Part shown: one piece after another, positions 42,541-53,143 of the stretch
Position numbering within the stretch: the stretch's first letter is position 1
How the letters are laid out: every line of letters starts with the position of its first letter
NCBI GenBank assembly: GCA_963678705.1
Contig: CAVMBN010000233.1
Coordinates: forward strand, 1-64,000
Reading direction: 5' to 3'
Length of the DNA stretch: 64,000 nt
Source of the DNA: Panorpa germanica
Lineage: Eukaryota; Arthropoda; Insecta; Mecoptera; Panorpidae
Translations under genes and position numbers: made by a program
The notes under the pieces: model-generated
Seen by the model: the letters and a program-made list of their open reading frames with translations, nothing else
Told to the model about the DNA's origin: nothing
Databases searched by the model: none

Positions 42541-45500
42541 CTAAGGCAAAGTATCGGTACTATTTTTTATAATACACCGTTTATCATCAAAAGGACTTAA
42601 AGCAATTTTTGTTTGCTTAATAGAGTACACATTATGCAATTTTGAAACTATTCCTCTTTGAGTACAGTTTTTTTCATTTAAAGTTCTTAAACAATTTTCA
42701 TAATCTTCAAAAGAAATATGGTTTTTCACTACACTTGTCTTTATTCCTTTTATTTTTTTTATAATGGCATTATTATTAACTTTTATTGTATACATTTTCG
42801 ATCTTAGTCCTATAAAGTGAGTCATAATTTTACCGTTATTTTCATCCTTCATTAAACCCAATACCTTTTTATTTACACGGGGAATATTATATTGATTATT
42901 TTCTTTATAATCACTTGTATCAAACTTATTTATATCCCGTTTTATAGTTTCATAAATATCTGATGTAATAATTTCATATATTAACGAGTCAGTATCAATA
43001 TATAATAACTTTAAATTATTATTAAAAAATTCTTTTTGCATATAATTGTAATGAAAATCATACATTACTGTTTTAGATAAATCTAATATTAAAAAGCCAA
43101 CATATATAGGTTTATTAAATGTAATATTAGGTTTTAATAGTTCAATAGCCACAACATTTTTATTAAAAATTGTTCGGCTATGAAAATTAGGTCGTGCTAT
43201 TAAACTTTTTACTTCATATCGACCACCCCATTTTGTTTTTAATTTTATATCACGATGTTTTCTAACATTTTCCATTGTCTTACCAAATACACTATTATTC
43301 ATTAATTTAAACAAGTTTTTTTCAAAATCATTGGTAGCCATTTTTCTTTTTTCTGTATTTAAATCGATATAGTTTTTTAGCCACGGTGATTGACTAAATT
43401 TTAAAACTCGATGTATTTTTGATACTTGCATTCCTAAATGTATACATTGCTTTAAATTACTATAATGAATTATATATTTCTCCTTATCATATTAAGTAAA
43501 TAAAAGTTTTTTATGTTTACTTCCTGGTGCAATACAATGCTCAGGAGAAAGCGGTAAATCTTTATGGAGATTATGTAAACTTTGAGGATAAGTTAAATCT
43601 ACTTCTAAAATGTAACCAGTATTGCTAGTTTCTGACAAATTGCATATAATATTACTTATTTTCAATATTTCCTGGTTGTTTAACCATTTAAAATTTCCAT
43701 AAAGTAGGAATTGAGACATTGCATGACCGTATAAGTTATTAACATCCAAATACATTAAATATTTAGAAGGTAATTCAGGTTTATACTTTTCATTCATGTA
43801 TTTGTTATTGGCCTCTGCATATCTGTTTGAACATTGACTAATACCACCTCTGATACCCTTCTCTATAAATAGCCACATATTTATATCAGTAAACAATTCA
43901 AGTTTAATTTTTGTAATTTTTAACATAGAATCCCATGCTAAGCCTGGGGCAGAAACATAATGCACTGGATCTAATTTGTACGTCTCTAAACAATTATCTC
44001 GAAAATTTTCAAATATGTCGCAAAGTAATAACACATCGGTTTTTAAGTACAAATCGAAATATTCACCTAGTGTTTTAATATGAAATGTATTCCATACATC
44101 TTGTGCATGTTTGTAATCTACATCAGATAAGTTACTATCATTTTATAAATTAAAAAAATTATCCTGAGGTGGTAAAGCTGTCTCATTTAACTTTTCCCAG
44201 GAATTTATATAATCATAAGGAAATACACCTTTTTTACTTAACAAACTAAATTTTTCGTTGCTTAACATGTTAAATTCTGATTTTAAAATTTTAAGTTTAT
44301 TATTTGGTAAATATGATGCCAAATTATTTAAAGAACTAGCCATAAATCAATATGAATCAATAAATCTTAATGAAATATTAGTTCCATACACATATTTCGT
44401 AAATGAAATATATTTTTCTTTATTAATTGGTAGCAAAGAAGTTCTTCCACTTATTCCAGTAGCTAAATCAATTATTATAAAATGTGAATCATAAGATGAT
44501 AAATTGTGAAAAATGATTGGAATCACATAACTTTCATTATAATTTAAATTACATTCATTATGAGCTGGTCCTCTATAATTTCCTGTTAAATGACAATGAT
44601 CTCGAACACGGTCTTGTTGCAACGGTTTTTCACATATATGACAATTTATTGCATTTAAATATTCCATCTTTTGTTGAGCCGTCAATGTTTTCATTGGTAA
44701 TACATTTTTTATTATATCCTCAACATTATTAGCAATCTCTTTTAATTCATTTACAAACCACTGAACGCAATCTTTACCACGATAACTATTATAATAAGAT
44801 TTAGAGTCATCATATGAATATTTTACATAATATCCAACGCTATGTGCAATATGTGTTTGATATACCCCCTTGGTTTCAATATTTGTCACATTACTATCCA
44901 ATATACTTTCAAAGTCTGCATAAATAACACATGCATTTCTAATTTTTCTCTTAAAGTTTTTAAACTCAAGTATATTAGAATTTTCAACTGGCATTATCGG
45001 TTTAACTGGTCTCAGTCCTAATCCAACGCAGTCTCGTAAATGTTCCTTAAACTTGCACTCATCTCTAAAGAAATGTAAACATCGATCACATATAAATTTC
45101 TTACAATTTGTTTTTGAAAGTTGATTACTAACAAGTCTTGATAAATTCTTTATCCAACAAAAATGAAATTTTATTTTATTGTCGCATTCCTCATTATTAC
45201 TTTCAACAACATCTTCTTCATCCTCTTCTTCTTCTTCTTCTTCAAATTCATAATCACTTTGAATCATTAATAAATGAATATGTTTACTTTCATATATTCT
45301 ACTAACATATGCAGGAATAGTTACAAATGTTTTCTTGCTCTTTTTTAAAATATACACATTTATTGATATATTATTTAGTTTTTCAAATTTTAAAACTTGT
45401 GATAACGTCATTGGAAATTTAATACTATTTAAATTAAGACAATTTATATATTTCTTATAAGACGATACTCTCTCGCCATGAATTTTTGATGGATAAAGTG

Positions 45501-46294
45501 CAGATAATACTGCCCATACAAAACATTTATCATCTTCATTCTGAACATTTATTACAGCCTTTTTTTGTTTTACTTTAACTGGTAAATTAATGAATGATGA
45601 ACCATAAAATGGAACAAATTGATTTATATTTACTATCATATTCACTATTTTATATAGAGCCCATCCACTTTGATTTTCTTGAAAAGTTTCTAAATCTTTT
45701 AATACAACATCAATAACATTTTCCTTATACCAATGTTTTAAGTCTGTTGATACAAAAATTTCATTATTTTTAATAATAAAATATTTGTATTCAAATATAT
45801 GTTCTTCTTCTTTAGCTGATGGTAAAACAAATTCACCACAAAATATTACGTTTACTTTTAAAGCACTATATTTTTTTAAAGCATTTTTAATTCTAGATGC
45901 AAACATAAAATGCATCGTTCAAAAATTGTAATGGATCAATGTGACTTAAATTAATTAACACTCCTGTTCTAACACGTCCTTTAAATGATGAATTTATTTC
46001 CTGCCATTTAATCCGATCACTACGTTTTAAACTATTTATAGTTCCTCCTCCAACTTTTTGTTTATTTTCTAACAATGTTTGAAAATATTTTAAGACACTT
46101 ATATTGCTTTCAATGCCTCGCTTATATCCAACTGAATAGGTATTTTTATTATTTTTTAATAACTTATTTAACAACTTTATATTTATTTTATTATAATCAG
46201 ACCACTTTTTCCACTGAATACTTGAATAATTTGAACTATTCAAATGTTCAATAATTGTTCTCATATGCTTAATAATCTTACAACCGTTATCCAT
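42541..46294 (-). pseudogene. Protein-primed family B DNA polymerase (POLB), one frameshift and three stops
   Basis: The N-terminal ~130 codons (46294-45893) are in one frame. The remaining 1124 codons (45915-42541) are all in another single frame, broken by TGA at 44347-44349, TAA near 44143 and TAA near 43492. The final TAG at 42541 lies where the family has Trp and may itself be premature. Visible motifs: Exo I YADFES (near 44915), a Cys/His site CHICEKP...DHCHLTG, Exo II NLSSYDSH, Exo [12 protein letters not shown], polymerase motif A LDVNNLYG (43728-43750), motif B MNNSVFGK (43280-43303) and motif C YIDTDS (42986-43003). An acidic run of Glu near residue 225 is encoded by a GAA repeat. 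This is a proofreading replicase of the adenovirus/phi29 type that starts from a terminal protein. All catalytic motifs survive; the copy is dead through its stops. Confidence 0.93.
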
Positions 46295-46402
46295 TGTAAC
46301 TTACATATTTCAGTTTCAAAATCAAAATATAAATTACAATTGTTTCTAAAAGTTCATTTATTTATATAATTTTACATAAAAAAATATGCATTAACCACTA
46401 TG

Positions 46403-46759
46403 TTATACTTTTACAATTTCGTCATTAGAGTCTAACACTTCTACAATTTCATCGTCAGAGTCTAATATTTCAATAACTTTATTATCATCGTCTAATAATT
46501 CTATGATTTCCACATCAGAATCTTCTTCCTGTATTTCAATTTCTTTGTGACCTATTATTATTTCATCAGCATAACTCTTAATAATTTTCTCGTATGTCTT
46601 CTTTTCTTTATCCGTCATATCCTCTGAATCACAGTCATCTATATCAAAATCGTCAGTTATATCCTGCACATAATATCTATCTTCACTGTCAATGCCGACG
46701 CGTATATCCCCCGAATCCAATAACCATGTTACGCCTGGAATATTCTTAAATCCGTTCAT
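46403..46759 (-). CDS. Acidic Polinton protein, 118 codons, unknown
   Basis: Open from ATG 46759 to the stop at 46403, upstream of POLB on the same strand. It is strongly acidic. The last ~45 residues are a tandem repeat of an 11-residue unit of the type VIEILDSDDEI (three to four copies), matched by repeated DNA near 46420-46520. An acidic repeat tail could mimic DNA or bind basic proteins, but I do not recognise it. Confidence 0.5.
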   Translation of the reverse strand: MNGFKNIPGVTWLLDSGDIRVGIDSEDRYYVQDITDDFDIDDCDSEDMTDKEKKTYEKIIKSYADEIIIGHKEIEIQEEDSDVEIIELLDDDNKVIEILDSDDEIVEVLDSNDEIVKV

Positions 46760-46971
46760 ACTATTAAACTTTAGCTTGAACTAAGAAAACATTACTCTGT
46801 AATTACAGCTCAACATCATCTCTATTTAAATGACATTTATGCATTAATTTACCATCTCTACCACTCCATATTAAATACCACCTCCAACAACAGAATCTCC
46901 TTACATATGCATACATACATAAAAATGCATAAGTAGGAATATATATTAACGTCATCATCCACAGGCACATC
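46760..46971. other. Polinton right-arm noncoding spacer
   Basis: Between the acidic gene and the right inverted repeat. No supportable gene; a 72-codon frame here runs into the inverted repeat and is probably fortuitous. Confidence 0.5.
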
Positions 46972-47387
46972 GAGGATACGAACATAAACGATTGGCTTCC
47001 GGAAATTGACGAAGAATGCAATAATTACGGCCATAACTTCTACACCAATACCAACACATGCATAATTATTAATATCGCTTTTCTACACTAATACCAACAC
47101 ACACATAATTATTAATATCGCTATCTCACTCTTTCATATTACTGCTTTCTCACTCATATCCTAGGATATTAAAGAGACTGTACCTAGAGATAAAGTCTGT
47201 AATGAGGTCATCATCTTCTAAACCAATAGCAATACATCCTATACATGGCATAATATCGCTATCTCACTCTTTCATATTACTGCTTTCTCACTCATATCCT
47301 AGGATATTAAAGAGACTGTACCTAGAGATAAAGTCTGTAATGAGGTCATCATCTTCTAAACCAATAGCAATACATCCTATACATGGC
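46972..47387 (-). repeat. Polinton right terminal inverted repeat
   Basis: Reverse complement of the left repeat: CGGAAATTGACGAAGAATGC near 47001, then two ~138 bp units ending at about 47250 and 47387 with ATATCCTAGGATAT in each. It is slightly longer than the left repeat because a ~47 bp block (ACCAACACA...ATAATTATTAATATCGCT) is duplicated at about 47040-47130. Confidence 0.9.
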
Positions 47388-47547
47388 ATTAGATCATATG
47401 ACCTATATGCCCCCCACCCTTACCCCCTTTTACATTCTTTCAAGTATAGTCACGCCCCCTCTGCATATCGTGACCTAAATGCATCCCCACCCCAATAATT
47501 TCCAACTAAACTTCAAAACTGTCCTAGAACCCGCTTTGTAACACTAC
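47388..47547. other. Unique 160-bp segment at the right edge of the Polinton
   Basis: Contains C-rich tracts (GCCCCCCACCCTTACCCCC) unlike anything else in the window, and belongs neither to the inverted repeat nor to the satellite. No counterpart exists at the left edge. It may be filler from the rearrangement that placed the element, or a remnant of another insertion. Confidence 0.6.
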
Positions 47548-50500
47548 TCACGTTATCACCCACTCTTAAGCTATTTTAAAGTAACAGAAATGTGTTATTA
47601 TTTTAAAAATTTTATTTTTTTAGTTCCTTTACTACAATTTTTGTGTAAAAGAGACACAGTTAGTACAACTGCAAGTTTAAAAAATATAAAAGTTATTATT
47701 AATTTTAATTTCATATTATATATAGCAGCACTTGTGTGAACAAACGTGCATGTTATAATAAAAAAAAACTATTTAATAACTTTTAACCATATAATTGTAT
47801 GTAAAAATGTATTTTTTTGTATAGAATGTCACGTTATCACCCACTCTTAAGCTATTTTAAAGTAACAGAAATGTGTTATTATTTTAAAAAATTTATTTTT
47901 TTAGTTCCTTCATTACTATTTTTGAGTAAAAAAGACACAGTTAGTACAACTGCAAGTTTAAAAATTAAAAAAGTTATTATTAATTTTAATTTCATATTAT
48001 ATATAGCAGCACTTGTGTGAACAAATGTGCATGTTATAATAAAAAAATAAACTTTAATAACTTTTAACCATAGAGTTGTATGTAAAAATGTATTTTTTTG
48101 TATAGAATGTCACGTTATCACCCACTCTTAAGCTATTTTAAAGTAACAGAAATGTGTTATTATTTTAAAAATTTAATTTTTTTAGTTCCATCACTACAAT
48201 TTTTGTGTAAAAGAGGCACAGTTAGTACAACTGCAAGTTTAAACAATATAAAAGTTATTATTAATTTTAATTTCATATTATATATAGCAGCACTTGTGTG
48301 AACAAATGTGCATGTTATAATAAAAGAAAAACTATTTAATAACTTTTAACCATATAAATGTATGTAAAAATGTATTTTTTTGTATAGAATGTCACGTTAT
48401 CACCCACTCTTAAGCTATTTTAAAGTAACAGAAATGTGTTATTATTTTAAAAATTTTATTTTTTTAGTTCCATCATAACTATTTTTTAGTAAAAAAGACA
48501 CAGTTAGCACAACTGCAAGTTTAAAAAATATAAAAGTTATTATTAATTTTAATTTCATATTATATATAGCAGCACTTGTGTGAACAAATGTGCATGTTAT
48601 AATAAAAAAAAACTATTTAATAACTTTGAACCATATATTTGTATGTAAAAATGTATCTTTTTGTATAGAATGTCACGTTATCACCCACTCTTAATCTATT
48701 TTAAAGTAACAGAAATGTGTTATTATTTTAAAAATTTTATTTTTTTAGTTTTATCATTACTATTTTGAGTAAAAAAACACAGTTAATACAACTGCAAGTT
48801 TAAAAAATATAAAAGTTATTATTAATTTTAATTTCATATTATATATAGCAGCACTTGTGTAAACAAATGTGCATGTTATAATAAAAAAAAGCTATTTATT
48901 AACTTTTAACCATATAATTGTACATAAAAATGTATTTTTTTGTATAGAATGTCACGTTATCACCCACTCTTAAGCTATTTTAAAGTAACAGAAATGTGTT
49001 ATTATTTTAAAAAATTTATTTTTTTAGTTTTATCATTACTATTTTTGAGTAAAAAAGACACAGTTAGTACAACTGCAAGTTTAAAAAACATAAAAGTTAT
49101 TATTAATTTTAATTTCATATTATATATAGCAGCACTTGTGTGAACAAATGTGCATGTTATAATAAAAAAAAAAACTATTTAATAACTTTTAACCATATAA
49201 TTGTATGTTAAAATGTATTTTTTTGTATAGAATGTCACGTTATCACCCACTCTTAAGCTATTTTAAAGTAACAGAAATGTGTTATTATTTTAAAAATTTT
49301 ATTTTTTTAGTTCCATCACTACAATTTTTGTGTAAAAGAGACACAGTACAACTGCAAGTTTAAACAATATAAAAGTTATTATTAATTTTAATTTCATATT
49401 ATATATAGCAGCACTTGTGTGAACAAATGTGCATGTTATAATAAAAAAAAAAACTATTTAATAACTTTTTACTATATAATTGTATGTAAAAATGTATTTT
49501 TTTGTATAGAATGTCACGTTATCACCCACTCCTAAGCTATTTTAAAGTAACAGAAATGTGTTATTATTTTAAAAATTTTATTTTTTTAGTTCCTTCATTA
49601 CTATTTTTGAGTAAAAAAGACACAGTTAGTACAACTGCAAGTTTAAAAATTATAAAAGTTATTATTAATTTTAATTTCATATTATATATAGCAGCACTTG
49701 TGTGAACAAATGTGCATGTTATAATAAAAAAAAAACTATTAAATAACTTTTAACCATAGAATTGTATGTAAAAATGTATTTTTTTGTATAGAATGTCACG
49801 TTATCACCTACTCTTAAGCTATTTTAAAGTAACAGAAAAGTGTTATTATTTTAAAAATTTTATTTTTTTAGTTCCATCACTACAATTTTTGTGTAAAAGA
49901 GACACAGTTAGTACAACTGCAAGTTTAAACAATATAAAAGTTATTATTAATTTTAATTTCATATTATATATAGCAGCACTCGTGTGAACAAATGTGCATG
50001 TTATAATAAAAAAAAAACTATTTAATAACTTTTAACCATATAATTGTATGTAAAAATGTATTTTTTTGTATAGAATGTCACGTTATCACCCACTGTTAAG
50101 CTATTTTAAAGTAACAGAAATGTGTTATTATTTTAAAAAATTTATTTTTTTAGTTCCTTCATTACTATTTTTGAGTAAAAAAGACACAGTTAGTACAACT
50201 GCAAGTTTAAAAATTATAAAAGTTATTATTAATTTTAATTTCATATTATATATAGCAGCACTTGTGTGAACAAATGTGCATGTTATAATAAAAAAAAAAC
50301 TATTTAATAATTTTTAACCATAGAATTGTATGTAAAAATGTATTTTTTTGTATAGATTGTCACGTTATCACCCACTCTTAAGCTATTTTAAAGTAACAGA
50401 AATGTGTTATTATTTTAAAAATATTTTTTTTTTAGTTCCATCACTACAATTTTTGTGTAAAAGAGACACAGTTAGTACAACTGCAAGTTTAAACAATATA

Positions 50501-52166
50501 TAAGTTATTATTAATTTTAATTTCATATTATATATAGCAGCACTTGTGTGAACAAATGTGCATGTTATAATAAAAAAAAAACTATTTAATAACTTTTAAC
50601 CATATAATTGTATGTAAAAATGGAGTTTTTTGTATAGAATGTCACGTTATCACCTACTCTTAAGCTATTTTAAAGTAACAGAAATGTGTTATTATTTTAA
50701 AAATTTTATTTTTTTAGTTCTATCATTACTATTTTTAAGTAAAAAAGACACAGTTAGTACAACTGCAAGTTTAAAAAATATAAAAGTTATTATTAATTTT
50801 AATTTCATATTATATATAGCAGCACTTGTGTAAACAAATGTGCATGTTAAAATAAAAACAAAACTATTTAATACGTTTTAACCATATAATTGTATGTTAA
50901 AATGTATTTTTTTGTATAGAATGTCACGTTATCACCCACTCTTAAGCTATTTTAAAGTAACAGAAATGTGTTATTATTTTAAAAATTTTATTTTTTTAGT
51001 TCTATCACTACAATTTTTGTGTAAAAGAGACACAGTTAGTACAACTGCAAGTTTAAAAAATATAAAAGTTATTATTAATTTTAATTTTATATTATATATA
51101 GCAGCACTTGTGTGAACAAATGTGCATGTTAAAATAAAAACAAAACTATTTAATAACTTTTAACCATATAATTGTATGTTAAAATGTATTTTTTTGTATA
51201 GAATGTCACGTTATCACCCACTCTTAAGCTATTTTAAAGTAACAGAAATGTGTTATTATTTTAAAAATTTTATTTTTTTAGTTCCATCACTACAATTTTT
51301 GTGTAAAAGAGACACAGTTAGTACAACTGCAAGTTTAAAAAATATAAAAGGTATTATTAATTTTTATTTCATATTATATATAGCAGCACTTGTGAACAAA
51401 TGTGAATGTTATAATAAAAAAAACTATTTAATAACTTTTAACTATATAATTGTATTTAAAAATGTATTTTTTTGTATAGAATGTCACGTTATCACCCACT
51501 CTTAAGCTATTTTAAAGTAACAGAAATGTGTTATTATTTTAAAAATTTTATTTTTTTAGTTCCATCATTACTATTTTTGAGTAAAAAAGACACAGTTAGT
51601 ACAACTGCAAGTTTAAAAAATATAAAAGTTATTATTAATTTTAATTTCATATTATATATAGCAGCACTTGTGTGAACAAATGTGCATGTTATAATAAAAA
51701 AAAAACTATTTAATAACTTTTAACCATATAATTGTATGTTAAAATGTATTTTTTTGTATAGAATGTCACGTTATCACCTACTCTTAAGCTATTTTAAAGT
51801 AACAGAAATGTGTTATTATTTTAAAAAATTAATTTTTTTAGTTCCATCACTACAATTTTTGTGTAAAAGAGACACAGTTAGTACAACTGCAAGTTTAAAA
51901 AATATAAAAGTTATTATTAATTTTAATTTCATATTATTTATAGCAGCACTTGTGAACAAATGTGAATGTTATAATAAAAAAAACTATTTAATAACTTTTA
52001 ACCATATAATTGTATGTAAAAATGTATTTTTTTGTATAGAATGTCACGTTATCACCCACTCTTAAGCTATTTTAAAGTAACAGAAATGTGTTATTATTTT
52101 AAAAATTTTATTTTTTTAGTTCCATCATAACTATTTTTGAGTAAAAAAGACACAGTTAGTACAACT
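47548..52166 (+). repeat. 281-bp satellite array III
   Basis: About 16.4 monomers in the same orientation as arrays I and II. Class B (starts 47817, 49502, 50066, 50630, 51472) and class A (48098, 49222, 49784, 50348, 50912, 51754) alternate through most of it, giving a ~563 bp dimeric higher-order unit; 48380-48940 is an all-B interruption. About eleven copies keep the 64-codon frame. It stops at AGTACAACT, where an AT-rich hairpin joins it to the second satellite. Confidence 0.95.
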
Positions 52167-52206
52167 TATTTATATAATACTATATTATATAATACGTATA
52201 TTATAT
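52167..52206. other. AT-rich junction hairpin between the two satellites
   Basis: ATATAATA at 52187-52194 and TATTATAT at 52199-52206 form a perfect 8 bp inverted repeat around CGTA. This is exactly where the 281 bp satellite ends and the 1.1 kb satellite begins. Such AT palindromes are break-prone, which could explain the fusion point. Confidence 0.6.
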
Positions 52207-52499
52207 AAATACTTCTTCTAACGAAATGTATTTAAGTTTATTTTAATATTGTGCTAATATACTCTATAATAAGTGTTTTTAAAAATGTTTGACAGTTAGA
52301 AACCAGTGTTGAAAAATATAACTAAATATATATATATGACGCGTACACGCGGTCTTATGAAAATAACCTCAAAACTGTAACTTTGTCGTTTTTGAGATAA
52401 ACCAATAATAAGTGCGATAGATAAAGAAATTGATAATAATTAGGTTAGTGTTAGTGCTAAAACATCAACTGGTTGAGAAATTCAAGAAATCTGTAGCTC

Positions 52500-52808
52500 T
52501 ATATAAGGAAGACCTCATATAAACACTACAAATATACGGAAAACAAAAGGTTGCAGCTCACTATCAAGTAAGTCAAATAACATTACCTATAAATAATATT
52601 AAAACATAAAAATTAGTTTATACTCGTATAAAAGCGAGTTTCAAATAATAAAGAGAGTGTAATAATTGTTATAAGTAAACAATATATATAATTTTCTTGA
52701 AAATTGTGACTGATTGTTCATGATCAATCACACTATATCAAAATAACAAAAAAAAAAACATAACTTGTCGCATATTATAATACTATATAAAATTTATAGA
52801 AATTCCAG
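52500..52808 (+). promoter_or_regulatory. Promoter- and splice-like signals repeated in each 1.1-kb unit
   Basis: In unit 1: TATATAAGG at 52500-52508, a GTAAGT donor at 52568-52573, TATAAAAG inside an ACTCG/CGAGT hairpin at 52622-52639, and a CCAG acceptor-like end at 52805-52808, 14 bp before the ATG at 52822. The short 863 bp units lack the first TATA but keep the rest. Read together they resemble a small spliced transcription unit; this is only a pattern and AT-rich sequence yields such signals easily. Confidence 0.3.
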
Positions 52809-52821
52809 GGTGCCCTTAATA

Positions 52822-53143
52822 ATGTCTGGTGGCCAAATGCCCTTCAAAGAATTTGGCCGGCAAAAATCTCTAGGAACGTCTACTGCACTATGAAGAACTA
52901 TATTCATTGTTAAACATTAATTTTACAAACCGAATACCGTTCCATAAAAAGAGGCAACTATCTAATGGTTGTCCTCAACTCTGGAACATGGTATTCGACG
53001 AGGACTGTGTTTCTTACTCGAAAGGTTGTGTAAACGTATGTTTTGATAAAATGTGTAGTTTCTTGAAGCTACACAAAATGGCTATATCTTCAAGTAAAAC
53101 AAAGATGATGATCCTTGCCTTTGGCAAGACAGATGGTACTTAA
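52822..53143 (+). pseudogene. Fossil coding segment in each 1.1-kb unit (non-LTR reverse transcriptase-like)
   Basis: In unit 1, ATG at 52822 opens a short frame (MSGGQ...; 32 codons in later units), followed by a 78-codon frame at 52907-53143 with no ATG near its start. The second reads NGCPQLWNMVFDEDCVSYSK, then CSFLKLHKMAISSSKTKMMIL. This recalls the reverse transcriptase of Jockey/R1-like elements, where GCPQG..LSPLLWN precedes a YADD box and ISPSKTK follows. Here the region between is shortened and the YADD position reads FDED. The same frame is open at 54012, 54875, 55980, 56844 and 60150; in the 57950, 59050 and 61254 units a 2 bp loss (ACTGTGTTTC to ACTGTTTC) breaks it. Not a functional enzyme. 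The identification is by motif spacing only. Confidence 0.45.

Larger units (their letters stand above)
26530..47387. mobile_element. Polinton/Maverick DNA transposon with a nested LTR retrotransposon
   Basis: 20.9 kb bounded by inverted repeats (26530-26907 and 46972-47387) and containing the hallmark gene set: protein-primed family B DNA polymerase, retroviral-type integrase with chromodomain, FtsK/HerA-type packaging ATPase, adenain-like cysteine protease, and major and minor capsid proteins. Subtracting the nested 5544 bp element leaves 15.3 kb, within the 15-20 kb usual for the family. At least seven genes have stops or frameshifts, so this copy is not autonomous as it stands. Polintons typically make 6 bp target duplications; none is visible here. 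The capsid genes mark it as an endogenous polintovirus-like element. Confidence 0.95.
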
